Below are positions 1-6,817 of a DNA stretch of 32,273 bases, piece after piece. Source of the stretch: Pseudobowmanella sp964228145. GTDB taxonomy: Bacteria > Pseudomonadota > Gammaproteobacteria > Enterobacterales > Alteromonadaceae. The notes under the pieces are model-generated. The model made no database searches. It worked only from the letters and a program-made list of their open reading frames with translations, and was not told the DNA's origin. Position 1 is the first letter of the stretch. Each line of letters begins with the position of its first letter. The stretch lies in assembly GCA_964228145.1 (NCBI GenBank), contig CAXQZJ010000118.1:1-32273 (forward strand), given 5' to 3'. The position numbers and the translations under genes were made by a program.

Positions 1-405
1 CTTGAAGCTGGTGCAGATGATTACATCACCAAGCCGTTTTCTCCCAAAGAGTTGATTGCACGGATCAAAGCCGTGTTACGCCGCGTACCCGGTGCGCATA
101 TCGAGGAAGAAATTCAGATCAATGGTCTTAAGCTCGACCCGGTGTCTCATCGCGTTACCGCATATAACGATGACTTAACTCTTGGCCCTACTGAGTTTAA
201 ATTGTTGCACTTTTTTATGACCCATACGGAACGGGTGTACAGCCGCGAACAATTGCTTGATTTTGTTTGGGGTACCAATGTGTTTGTGGAAGACCGAACG
301 GTCGATGTCCATATTCGACGTCTGCGCAAGGCAATATCTGAACACGGTCATGATTCGCTGATTCAAACTGTTCGCGGCGCAGGATACAGGTTCTCCGCAA
401 AATAG
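1..405 (+). CDS. phoB: Phosphate regulon response regulator PhoB, C-terminal part (5' end outside window)
   Basis: Partial gene. The reading frame is open from the first base, so the start and most of the receiver domain lie upstream. The first visible residues (LEAGADDYITKPFSPKEL) are the end of a receiver domain, including the conserved Lys-Pro of beta5. They are followed by a complete OmpR/PhoB-type winged-helix DNA-binding domain with the typical LGPTEFKLL, REQLLDFVWG and RTVDVHIRRLRKAI segments and the C-terminal RGAGYRF hairpin. As PhoB it would bind Pho boxes when phosphorylated by PhoR under phosphate limitation. The identification rests on this domain plus the directly following phoR (4 bp gap) and the Pho boxes and phosphate transporter downstream. 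Another OmpR-family regulator is possible but unlikely in this context. Confidence 0.93.
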   Translation, partial: LEAGADDYITKPFSPKELIARIKAVLRRVPGAHIEEEIQINGLKLDPVSHRVTAYNDDLTLGPTEFKLLHFFMTHTERVYSREQLLDFVWGTNVFVEDRTVDVHIRRLRKAISEHGHDSLIQTVRGAGYRFSAK

Positions 406-409
406 CGAT

Positions 410-1699
410 ATGTTTACCTACTGGCGTAATATTCTTGTTCACTTAACCCTGCTATTTGGCCCCTGCATTCTGTTAGGGGCATTAACTGGCCATATCTTGT
501 TAGCCGCGCTTATGGCGTCTCTAGGCCTGTTAATTTGGCATTATGTGCATTTGTATCGCATGGCCCGATGGTTGTGGTTGAAGCGAAGCATTACGCCGCC
601 AAAAGCCTGGGGGAACTGGGACGACATATTCACCGGCATTTACCGCCTGCAGAAAAATAACCTGCGCCGTCGCCACGAGTTGGGCAAAATGCTTAAGCGC
701 ATGCGCCGCGGCATCGAGGCTCTGTCTGACGCTACGATTTTACTTAACGACGAATTGCGGGTTGAGTGGTGTAATAAGCTAGCTGATAAGTTACTCGGTA
801 TTCGCTTATCAGACCATCAGGGTCGTCGCCTCAAAGATTTGTTTGTTAGCCCTGATTTTGAAGAATATCTGCGGGTGGCTAATTTCTCTGAACCTATGAA
901 TATTGCCTCTCCTCAACAAGGCGGTATGGTGCTGGAAATTCGGGTTATGCCTTATGGTGAAAGTCAGTATCTGCTGATAGCCCGCGATGTCACTAAACTG
1001 GTCAAGCTAGAGAAAATGCGCAAAGATTTCGTCGCGAATGTGTCGCACGAACTCAGAACGCCACTCACCGTCATGCAAGGTTATCTTGAGCTGATGGATG
1101 ATATTGACAGCATGCCGCCGGCAATGATGGAGAAAGCCCGGGATACAATGGCTGAGCAGACGGAGCGAATGCGCAGTTTAATAGAACAGCTATTATCGAT
1201 TTCCCGGCTTGAAGACACCTTGGATGACAGTGAACGTTTGCCAGTGAATGTGCCACATTTATTGCAGCGCGTGGAACAGGATGCACACGCACTAAACGAG
1301 CGGTTTGGTCATAGCCTGACGTTTGATATTCAGTCCCAGCGAGTCATTATGGGGGTAGAAAGTGAACTTCGCAGTGCTTTCACCAATTTGGTCACCAATG
1401 CGATTAAGTACACGCCAGAGGGCGGCAAAATTCAGGTGCGCTGGCGTGATGTGCGGGGGGGCGCAGAGTTTAGTGTTATCGACAATGGCGAAGGTATTGA
1501 GGCGAAACACATTCAACGCCTGACGGAGCGGTTTTACCGCATCGATAAGGCGCGCTCCAGAGAAACCGGAGGCAGTGGCCTAGGCCTGTCTATCGTAAAG
1601 CATGTGCTGGCCCGACATCATTCACAATTGGCAATTCACAGCCGCATGGGGCAGGGCAGCACGTTCAGCTTTTTTATTCCCGAGCGTATCTTGGGTTAA
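410..1699 (+). CDS. phoR: Phosphate regulon sensor histidine kinase PhoR
   Basis: 429 aa, the usual PhoR length. The N-terminus has two closely spaced hydrophobic segments (about residues 8-48) with almost no periplasmic loop, as in E. coli PhoR. A PAS-like region follows (about 95-190). The HisKA dimerisation/phosphorylation helix carries FVANVSHELRTPL with the phospho-accepting His at about residue 213. The C-terminal HATPase domain shows N box NLVTNAIKYTPEGG, G1 box DNGEGI and G2 box GGSGLGLSIV. In the family it phosphorylates PhoB when phosphate is scarce and dephosphorylates it when phosphate is plentiful, taking its signal from Pst/PhoU. The gene starts 4 bp after phoB, so the two form one operon. 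It ends 6 bp from the convergent gcvR-like gene with no evident terminator hairpin between them. Confidence 0.94.
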   Translation: MFTYWRNILVHLTLLFGPCILLGALTGHILLAALMASLGLLIWHYVHLYRMARWLWLKRSITPPKAWGNWDDIFTGIYRLQKNNLRRRHELGKMLKRMRRGIEALSDATILLNDELRVEWCNKLADKLLGIRLSDHQGRRLKDLFVSPDFEEYLRVANFSEPMNIASPQQGGMVLEIRVMPYGESQYLLIARDVTKLVKLEKMRKDFVANVSHELRTPLTVMQGYLELMDDIDSMPPAMMEKARDTMAEQTERMRSLIEQLLSISRLEDTLDDSERLPVNVPHLLQRVEQDAHALNERFGHSLTFDIQSQRVIMGVESELRSAFTNLVTNAIKYTPEGGKIQVRWRDVRGGAEFSVIDNGEGIEAKHIQRLTERFYRIDKARSRETGGSGLGLSIVKHVLARHHSQLAIHSRMGQGSTFSFFIPERILG

Positions 1700-1705
1700 T
1701 CCGGT

Positions 1706-2203
1706 CTAATCAAAGTCCACCATCAAATCGTTACTGATGCTTTCAAGGTTCGCACGAATATTATCGAGCTGCTGAGTGTGTTCCACGCCTACCAACAACT
1801 GCGCGCGAAACAAGTCTCCACCCCAATTCGGTGCTGGCCGGCAGCGGGTTTTTAACTTGAGGATGTTGCCCCCAGCCTGATTCACGGCTTGGCTGATTTC
1901 CTTTACAATACCGCTTCTGTCATTACCGGTTACGGTTAAGCGGGTTTTGTGCTGAACTTCAGTGCGGGACTGTTCTATGGGTTGAATCAGATATTGATAA
2001 TCGCGCAATCCTTGCAGTGCATTGGCCAATTCAGTTTGCCGGCCAACGGGCAGATTGACTTCGATTATGCCGGCGAACTGGCCAGCCACATAATGTAAGT
2101 TGGCATCTTTCCAACTACCTTCGAGTTCTGCAACCCAACCTGAAAGGAGTTCGACAATTCCAGGTCTGTCAGGTCCGGTTAATGTGATTAATATGCTTTC
2201 CAT
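1706..2203 (-). CDS. gcvR: Glycine cleavage system transcriptional repressor-like ACT protein (GcvR family)
   Basis: 165 aa, soluble, made of two ACT domains. The first begins at the N-terminus with ITLTGPDRPGIVELLSGWV. The second begins around residue 88 with LTVTGNDRSGIVKEISQAV. The paired DRPGIV/DRSGIV ligand-loop motifs are typical of GcvR, which in E. coli binds glycine and modulates GcvA at the gcv operon. No gcvA or gcv genes are in the window, so the regulatory partner is not shown here. The gene converges on phoR (6 bp apart) and diverges from the DUF47-Pit operon across a 208-bp intergenic region. A 17/18 Pho-box match on the minus strand lies about 125 bp upstream of its start, which raises the possibility that PhoB influences it. 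Confidence 0.82.
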   Translation of the reverse strand: MESILITLTGPDRPGIVELLSGWVAELEGSWKDANLHYVAGQFAGIIEVNLPVGRQTELANALQGLRDYQYLIQPIEQSRTEVQHKTRLTVTGNDRSGIVKEISQAVNQAGGNILKLKTRCRPAPNWGGDLFRAQLLVGVEHTQQLDNIRANLESISNDLMVDFD

Positions 2204-2326
2204 AACTACTTACCCGTGCAACTACACTCAAATTCAAAGAATTTAATATGGGCAAAGCATAATACTTTTACAAGTAGTAACTGACTGTTAAGCTAAGTTG
2301 TTGAGTTTTTGTACAAATGCAGAATT

Positions 2327-2344
2327 ATGACAGTTAAATGACAG
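2327..2344 (-). promoter_or_regulatory. Pho box (PhoB binding site), oriented toward gcvR
   Basis: Read on the minus strand the site is CTGTCATTTAACTGTCAT. It matches 17 of 18 positions of the E. coli Pho-box consensus (CTGTCATAWAWCTGTCAY) and holds two CTGTCA half-sites spaced 11 bp apart. No strong -10 lies 10-11 bp downstream on the minus strand; the nearest is a weak TACAAA-like stretch. The site could therefore activate gcvR weakly, repress, or act as a second PhoB site for the divergent DUF47-Pit promoter. Confidence 0.75.
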
Positions 2345-2345
2345 A

Positions 2346-2380
2346 CTGTAATAAAAGTGTCACAGTTCCGATGCTACACT
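2346..2380 (+). promoter_or_regulatory. PhoB-dependent promoter (Pho box plus -10) of the DUF47-pit operon
   Basis: The site CTGTAATAAAAGTGTCAC (2346-2363) matches 16 of 18 Pho-box consensus positions, with TGTAA/TGTCA half-sites 11 bp apart. It takes the place of a -35 element. A -10 candidate TACACT lies at 2375-2380, 11 bp after the box, close to the 10-bp gap known in E. coli phoA and pstS. Transcription would start near 2387, giving a leader of about 25 nt before the ATG at 2412. Only 1 bp separates this box from the minus-strand box. Confidence 0.8.
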
Positions 2381-2411
2381 ATGCAGGTATTAAAAAAATC
2401 TAGGGGTATTT

Positions 2412-3089
2412 ATGCCGTCTAATTCCTTTCTAGGGGTGTTTGCAAAATCACCTTTAAAACCGCTGGAAAAGCACATCGACCTGGTACACAAGTGTGCCAA
2501 AGGTTTATTGCCTTTCTTTGAAGCTGTGTTTAACAACGATTGGCAAGAAGCTGAGCAGTTACAACGCAAAATTTCAAACCTGGAGAAACAAGCAGACCAG
2601 GTAAAACGTGAACTCAGAGTTAGTTTACCTAGCGGTATCTTTATGCCGATTAACCGTCAGGATTTGCTCGACTTACTCTCCCAGCAAGACAAAATTGCCA
2701 ACCGTGCAAAAGATATATCCGGCCGGGTTATTGGACGTGAATTGCAATTGCCACCTCAAATGCATGATCAGTTTGTTGAGTACCTGACACGCTGTCTGGA
2801 TGCAACAGGTCAGGCACAAACAGTGATCAATGAATTGGACGAGTTGTTGGAGACTGGCTTTAAAGGTCGTGAGCTTCGACTGGTCGAAGACATGATCGCT
2901 AAACTGGATACGATCGAGGATGACACTGACGCCATGCAGGTCAAGATGCGCAGAATGCTTCGCACACTTGAGCAAGACCTGAACCCAGTCGATGTGATTT
3001 TCCTTTACGACATAATTGAATGGATCGGTGACTTAGCCGACATATCTGAACGAGTTGGCTCACGTCTTGAGCTAATGCTGGCTGGTTAA
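2412..3089 (+). CDS. DUF47 (PhoU-like, TIGR00153) protein, Pit accessory protein
   Basis: 225 aa, all-helical and charged, with no signal peptide or membrane segment. The N-terminal phrase SPLKPLEKHIDLVHKC and the later RKISNLEKQADQVKRELR and DIIEWIGDLADISERVGSRLELML segments are characteristic of the DUF47/TIGR00153 family, which is structurally related to PhoU (metal-binding helical bundles). In many bacteria this gene directly precedes a Pit phosphate transporter, and the pair is thought to act together, with DUF47 modulating transport. Here pit starts 15 bp downstream. The operon is preceded by a Pho-box promoter, so expression is probably phosphate-dependent. The molecular role of DUF47 is not settled in general. 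Confidence 0.9.
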   Translation: MPSNSFLGVFAKSPLKPLEKHIDLVHKCAKGLLPFFEAVFNNDWQEAEQLQRKISNLEKQADQVKRELRVSLPSGIFMPINRQDLLDLLSQQDKIANRAKDISGRVIGRELQLPPQMHDQFVEYLTRCLDATGQAQTVINELDELLETGFKGRELRLVEDMIAKLDTIEDDTDAMQVKMRRMLRTLEQDLNPVDVIFLYDIIEWIGDLADISERVGSRLELMLAG

Positions 3090-3104
3090 AGCAGGGTTTA
3101 TCTA

Positions 3105-4370
3105 ATGGATATTTTACAATCATACGGTGCCATTTTAATTGGCGCTGCGGCTCTTGTCGGTTTTTTAATGGCCTGGGGTATTGGTGCAAACGATGTCGCG
3201 AATGCCATGGGTACCTCGGTAGGTTCTAAAGCCTTAACCATCAAGCAAGCGATTATTATCGCTATGATCTTCGAGTTTGCTGGCGCTTATCTTGCTGGTG
3301 GTGAGGTCACTTCAACAATCCGTAAAGGGATTATCGACAGTGCATTCTTTGTTGATACACCGGAACTTCTGGTGTTCGGTATGATCGCCTCATTGCTTGC
3401 TGCTGGCTTGTGGTTAGCAGTGGCCTCTGCATTGGGCTGGCCAGTCTCAACGACTCACTCGATCATTGGTGCAATTGTTGGTTTCGCCGCGGTAGGTATC
3501 AGTGCCGATGCCGTCAACTGGGCAAAGATTGCGGGGATTGTTGGAAGCTGGGTGATTACACCTGCGATTTCAGGCTTCATTGCATACCTCATCTTTATGA
3601 GTGCTCAACGGCTTATTTTTGATACTGATAATCCTTTCAAAAATGCTAAGCGTTTTGTGCCTATGTACATGGGCTTAGCCGGATTCGTGCTAACGCTGGT
3701 AACCATTAAAAAGGGTTTAAAGCACGTAGGTATCGATCTGGGTGCGATGGAAGGCTATGCCATTTCTGTGGCAATTGCTGTCGGAGTGGCAATCGTAGGT
3801 CGCTACTTCATCAACAAAATTCAAATCGATGAAAAAGCTGATCAGCGTATGCACTACGCTAGTGTGGAAAAAGTATTCGCTATCCTGATGGTTGTTACTG
3901 CATGTTGTATGGCTTTTGCCCACGGTTCAAATGACGTTGCGAATGCAATTGGGCCATTGGCTGCGGTTGTGAATGTGGTTGAAAACAACGGTGAAATCGC
4001 TAAGAAAGCGGCGTTAGCCTGGTGGATCTTACCGCTTGGTGGTCTGGGTATCGTTGCTGGTCTGGCCTTGTTCGGTCACCGTGTAATCGAAACGATCGGT
4101 AAAGGCATCACGCATCTGACACCAAGCCGTGGTTTCGCTGCTGAACTTGCGGCTGCCACCACAGTAGTGATTGCCTCAGGTACCGGGCTTCCTATCTCTA
4201 CCACACAAACCTTGGTAGGTGCGGTACTGGGTGTTGGTATGGCCAGAGGTATTGCGGCTCTGAATCTATCGGTGGTAAGAAACATCGTTGTTTCTTGGGT
4301 AGTTACCCTACCCGTAGGCGCAGGTCTTTCAATTGTATTCTTCTTTATGATTAAAGGTATATTTGCCTAA
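3105..4370 (+). CDS. pit: Inorganic phosphate transporter, PiT family
   Basis: 421 aa, very hydrophobic, with about ten to twelve membrane segments. It shows the duplicated PiT signature: GANDVANAMGTSVGSKALT near the N-terminus (about residues 27-45) and AHGSNDVANAIGPLAAV in the second half (about 269-285). Each copy also has a PVSTTHSIIGA- or PISTTQTLVGA-type motif. PiT carriers import phosphate, often as metal-phosphate, driven by a proton or sodium gradient across the inner membrane. It is shorter than E. coli PitA (499 aa) because the central cytoplasmic loop is short. It is cotranscribed with the DUF47 gene, and a strong terminator follows. A Pho-box promoter on a Pit operon differs from constitutive PitA of E. 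coli but recalls orfA-pit of Sinorhizobium, which PhoB controls. Confidence 0.94.
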   Translation: MDILQSYGAILIGAAALVGFLMAWGIGANDVANAMGTSVGSKALTIKQAIIIAMIFEFAGAYLAGGEVTSTIRKGIIDSAFFVDTPELLVFGMIASLLAAGLWLAVASALGWPVSTTHSIIGAIVGFAAVGISADAVNWAKIAGIVGSWVITPAISGFIAYLIFMSAQRLIFDTDNPFKNAKRFVPMYMGLAGFVLTLVTIKKGLKHVGIDLGAMEGYAISVAIAVGVAIVGRYFINKIQIDEKADQRMHYASVEKVFAILMVVTACCMAFAHGSNDVANAIGPLAAVVNVVENNGEIAKKAALAWWILPLGGLGIVAGLALFGHRVIETIGKGITHLTPSRGFAAELAAATTVVIASGTGLPISTTQTLVGAVLGVGMARGIAALNLSVVRNIVVSWVVTLPVGAGLSIVFFFMIKGIFA

Positions 4371-4398
4371 TACTTGCCAAATCACAGTGATAATTTTT

Positions 4399-4423
4399 AA
4401 AGGCCCGTCAAGGGCCTTTTTTT
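4399..4423 (+). terminator. Rho-independent terminator after pit
   Basis: Perfect 8-bp stem AAAGGCCC/GGGCCTTT with a 5-nt loop, followed by a run of seven T. It lies 28 bp after the pit stop codon and separates the phosphate transporter operon from the porin. Confidence 0.9.
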
Positions 4424-4506
4424 ATGCATATCTTATTTAATTAATTTAAAAATTTGTTTTAATTCAATACGTTACGATGTAATAAAAATGAAATAAAATT
4501 GCAATT

Positions 4507-4541
4507 TTTTCATAAAACTGACATAATATAGCGGTTTAAAT
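4507..4541 (+). promoter_or_regulatory. Putative PhoB-dependent promoter of the porin gene
   Basis: TTTTCATAAAACTGACAT (4507-4524) matches 15 of 18 Pho-box consensus positions, with the right-hand half (CATAAAACTGACAT) nearly perfect. A -10-like TTTAAA/TTAAAT at 4535-4541 follows 10-11 bp later, the spacing known for PhoB-activated promoters. The surrounding DNA is very A/T-rich, which raises the chance of a coincidental match. The nearby phoBR genes and a porin target argue for function. Confidence 0.6.
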
Positions 4542-4564
4542 TTAGTCGTTATGTGGTTGTTACA

Positions 4565-5470
4565 ATGAATAAGTTTTCCCTTTGCTTGGGCGCGATACTA
4601 TCGTTCGCTCTGGTTTCAGGCGTGCAAGCGCAAGAGGTTGATTTTTACGGCAAAATCAATCTCTCTTACCAGTATTCTGATGAAGATGGCGATACTGAGC
4701 GCGAACTGAAAAGTAATGCGTCTCGAGTTGGTGTGCAGGGTGGGCAAAAGCTATCTGATGAATTGGAAGTGTTTTTCAAGCTGGAGTGGCAGGTCGACGT
4801 GGCGGATCTGGGTGGCGACGATAACCTCAAGTCCCGTAATCAATACATCGGTCTGAAGGGTAGTTTCGGTCAGATAATTGCGGGTCGAAATGACACAATG
4901 TTGAAGCAATCTCAGGGAAAAGTTGATTTATTCAATGATTACGAGGCGGACCTGAAAAGCCGTTGGAAAGGGGAAAACAGACTGTCAGAAACGCTGACCT
5001 ACATTACGCCCGAGTTTGATCGTTTCTCCGCAGGTGTTACTTATATCATTGATGATGAGGTCACGGGCACTTCTGCATTTTCTTATCAGTTGAGATACGG
5101 TGATCCTTCGCTGAAGAAAACGGATTGGTATGCGAGCATGGCATTTGATGATGATGTCAAAGGTGTTGATGTTTTGCGTATGATTGTTTCTACCAAAATC
5201 GCTGACACGGTAATCGGTGTTGGCGCCCAAAGACAGCGTCTACAAGATGGTGATACAGATAACGGCTGGTTAATCAGTGCAAAAAGAAAATGGCATAAAG
5301 CCAACCTCAAATTGCAGCTGCAATCGATGGACAGTGACACCTCTTCATCCTTCGGCATTGACTATCCGCTGGCCAAAAACACCAAGCTGTACGCCTGGTA
5401 CACCTATGGTAATGAAGCTCAGGCGGTAGATAACCAATGGCTCGCATTGGGTATGGAATACAAGTTCTAA
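4565..5470 (+). CDS. Outer-membrane porin (general diffusion porin, Gram-negative porin family)
   Basis: About 301 aa from the ATG at 4565. A GTG four codons earlier (4553) is possible, but the ATG gives a clean signal peptide (MNKFSLCLGAILSFALVSG, cleavage after VQA). The mature protein opens with VDFYGKINLSYQYSDEDG, a typical first strand of Porin_4-type trimeric porins. It has alternating beta-strand pattern, the loop motif NQYIGLKGSFGQIIAGRND, and a C-terminal LALGMEYKF ending in Phe as required for BAM-mediated assembly. At about 280 mature residues it is short for a 16-strand porin. Solute specificity cannot be read, but the Pho-box-like promoter suggests a PhoE-like role in phosphate or anion uptake. 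It is monocistronic, with terminators on both sides. Confidence 0.83.
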   Translation: MNKFSLCLGAILSFALVSGVQAQEVDFYGKINLSYQYSDEDGDTERELKSNASRVGVQGGQKLSDELEVFFKLEWQVDVADLGGDDNLKSRNQYIGLKGSFGQIIAGRNDTMLKQSQGKVDLFNDYEADLKSRWKGENRLSETLTYITPEFDRFSAGVTYIIDDEVTGTSAFSYQLRYGDPSLKKTDWYASMAFDDDVKGVDVLRMIVSTKIADTVIGVGAQRQRLQDGDTDNGWLISAKRKWHKANLKLQLQSMDSDTSSSFGIDYPLAKNTKLYAWYTYGNEAQAVDNQWLALGMEYKF

Positions 5471-5489
5471 GTAAGATGAGTTGATAAAC

Positions 5490-5516
5490 AAGGCCAGCAA
5501 ATTCGCTGGCCTTTTT
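5490..5516 (+). terminator. Rho-independent terminator after the porin gene
   Basis: Stem GGCCAGC/GCTGGCC (7 bp, extended by A-T pairs) with a 6-nt loop followed by five T, about 20 bp after the porin stop codon. Confidence 0.88.
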
Positions 5517-5615
5517 CGTTTTTAAACATTTTATTTGTTTTTATAAAACTTTTTTCTGGTTAGGGTCGACATGTATAACAAAAGAAGTAACGCACCGTGT
5601 TAAGGAACCACACCA

Positions 5616-6164
5616 GTGTTAACTCAAACTGATGAGAAACTGGTTAGCAAAGCGCTGACAGGACATAAGCAAGCTTGGATAAAGCTGGTTCGTCGCTATG
5701 AAAAACCGGTCTATCACTATGCTTTGCGCATGTGTAACCGTCATGAAGATGCGCAAGATCTGATGCAGGATATCTTTATTTCTGTATACCGAAATCTGGC
5801 CAGTTATCGTGGCGAAGGGGCTTTCCGAGGATGGCTTTTTCGTATCGCTCACTGTCGGGTGGTGGAATATTACCGGCGTAAGAAACCACTGCAATCTATC
5901 GAAGATTGTCCCGAACCTGAGTTAGAAGAAGGGCTGCAACCCGAGTCGGTGTTTCAGCAAGACCGGCAGGGGCAACAATTGGCTGCGGCGATGCAGCAAC
6001 TGCCTTTAGCGCAAAAAGCGGTGGTGGAACTGAAGTTTTATGGGCAGTTCACCTGTGACGATATTGCTCAGCAACTAGGGATCTCATCGAATACAGTGAA
6101 GTCCCGTTTATACGCAGGCCTGGACAAATTAAAAGGGTTACTGGAGGCACAAGATGCAGCATAA
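5616..6164 (+). CDS. RNA polymerase sigma factor, ECF type (sigma-70 family)
   Basis: 182 aa with a GTG start preceded by an AAGGAA ribosome binding site. It contains sigma region 2 (about residues 22-90; key stretch HEDAQDLMQDIFISVYRNL, then the -10-recognising FRGWLFRIAHCRVVEYYRRKK). It also contains region 4 (about 120-172; LPLAQKAVVELKF then DDIAQQLGISSNTVKSRL, the -35-binding helix-turn-helix). There is no region 3, hence the ECF class. It directs RNA polymerase to a specialised promoter set, but the target promoters and inducing signal cannot be read from the window. Its last 11 bases overlap the next gene, a membrane protein fitting the role of anti-sigma factor. Upstream, only a weak TATAAC -10 candidate (near 5574) is visible. 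Confidence 0.9.
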   Translation: MLTQTDEKLVSKALTGHKQAWIKLVRRYEKPVYHYALRMCNRHEDAQDLMQDIFISVYRNLASYRGEGAFRGWLFRIAHCRVVEYYRRKKPLQSIEDCPEPELEEGLQPESVFQQDRQGQQLAAAMQQLPLAQKAVVELKFYGQFTCDDIAQQLGISSNTVKSRLYAGLDKLKGLLEAQDAA

Positions 6165-6810
6165 AGAGACATTATTTTTGTTGTGGTTAGATGATCAGCT
6201 CAGCGCCCAGCAGCGCAAAGAGTTTGACCAGCTTTGTGCCACAGACGCGCAATTTGCTGAGCGGGTAGCGTTAGTAACATCGACCCGGGAAGATGCAAGT
6301 CGATTTCCCGACTATCAGGTTCCTCAATGGGATCCAGGGCAAATTTTTGCGACACCTGAAAAGCAAACAAACTGGCGCCAGCACTGGCTGTCTTTTAGCG
6401 CCATGGCGATGTCAGCATGCGCGCTGCTATTAGTGTTAGGTAATGTTCATATTCATCGTCATAGCGAAGGAATGACGGTGTCTTTCGGGCCCAATCAAGC
6501 ACAGCTTGTTGCCCAGTTCGAGCAGCGCCTCAGTGACTATCAACAGCAACAGGCACAGGCACTGGTAAAGGTTGCGACTGACTTGCAACAGCAACAGCGG
6601 CTAACCAACGCTGAGTTAACTAACTACTTAGTGACCTCTAACCGCCAGGAACGGCGGGAAGATTTTGCAGAGTTTTTAAGGTTTATCAACCAACAACGAA
6701 GTGACGATCAGGTGTATTTCGCACGCCAACTAAATGCGCTGCAGGAATCCTTATATCCACCTAGCGGTGATTATATACCGTCATCAAATTCAACCACGTT
6801 TCAGGAATAG
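6154..6810 (+). CDS. Single-pass membrane protein, probable anti-sigma factor
   Basis: 218 aa, not assigned to a named family with confidence. The cytoplasmic N-terminus (about residues 1-78) begins ETLFLLWLDDQLSAQQRKEFDQLC, a compositional pattern common in anti-sigma proteins (a short acidic helix followed by a helix ending in a hydrophobic repeat). There is no HxxxCxxC zinc motif. One membrane segment lies at about 79-98 (LSFSAMAMSACALLLVLG). The periplasmic remainder is Gln-rich and predicted helical/coiled coil (QRLSDYQQQQAQALVKV and on). Its start overlaps the sigma gene by 11 bp, indicating translational coupling, which is usual for sigma/anti-sigma pairs. The anti-sigma role is inferred from topology and position only. 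The third gene starts 7 bp downstream. Confidence 0.68.
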   Translation: MQHKETLFLLWLDDQLSAQQRKEFDQLCATDAQFAERVALVTSTREDASRFPDYQVPQWDPGQIFATPEKQTNWRQHWLSFSAMAMSACALLLVLGNVHIHRHSEGMTVSFGPNQAQLVAQFEQRLSDYQQQQAQALVKVATDLQQQQRLTNAELTNYLVTSNRQERREDFAEFLRFINQQRSDDQVYFARQLNALQESLYPPSGDYIPSSNSTTFQE

Positions 6811-6817
6811 GTGAAGT

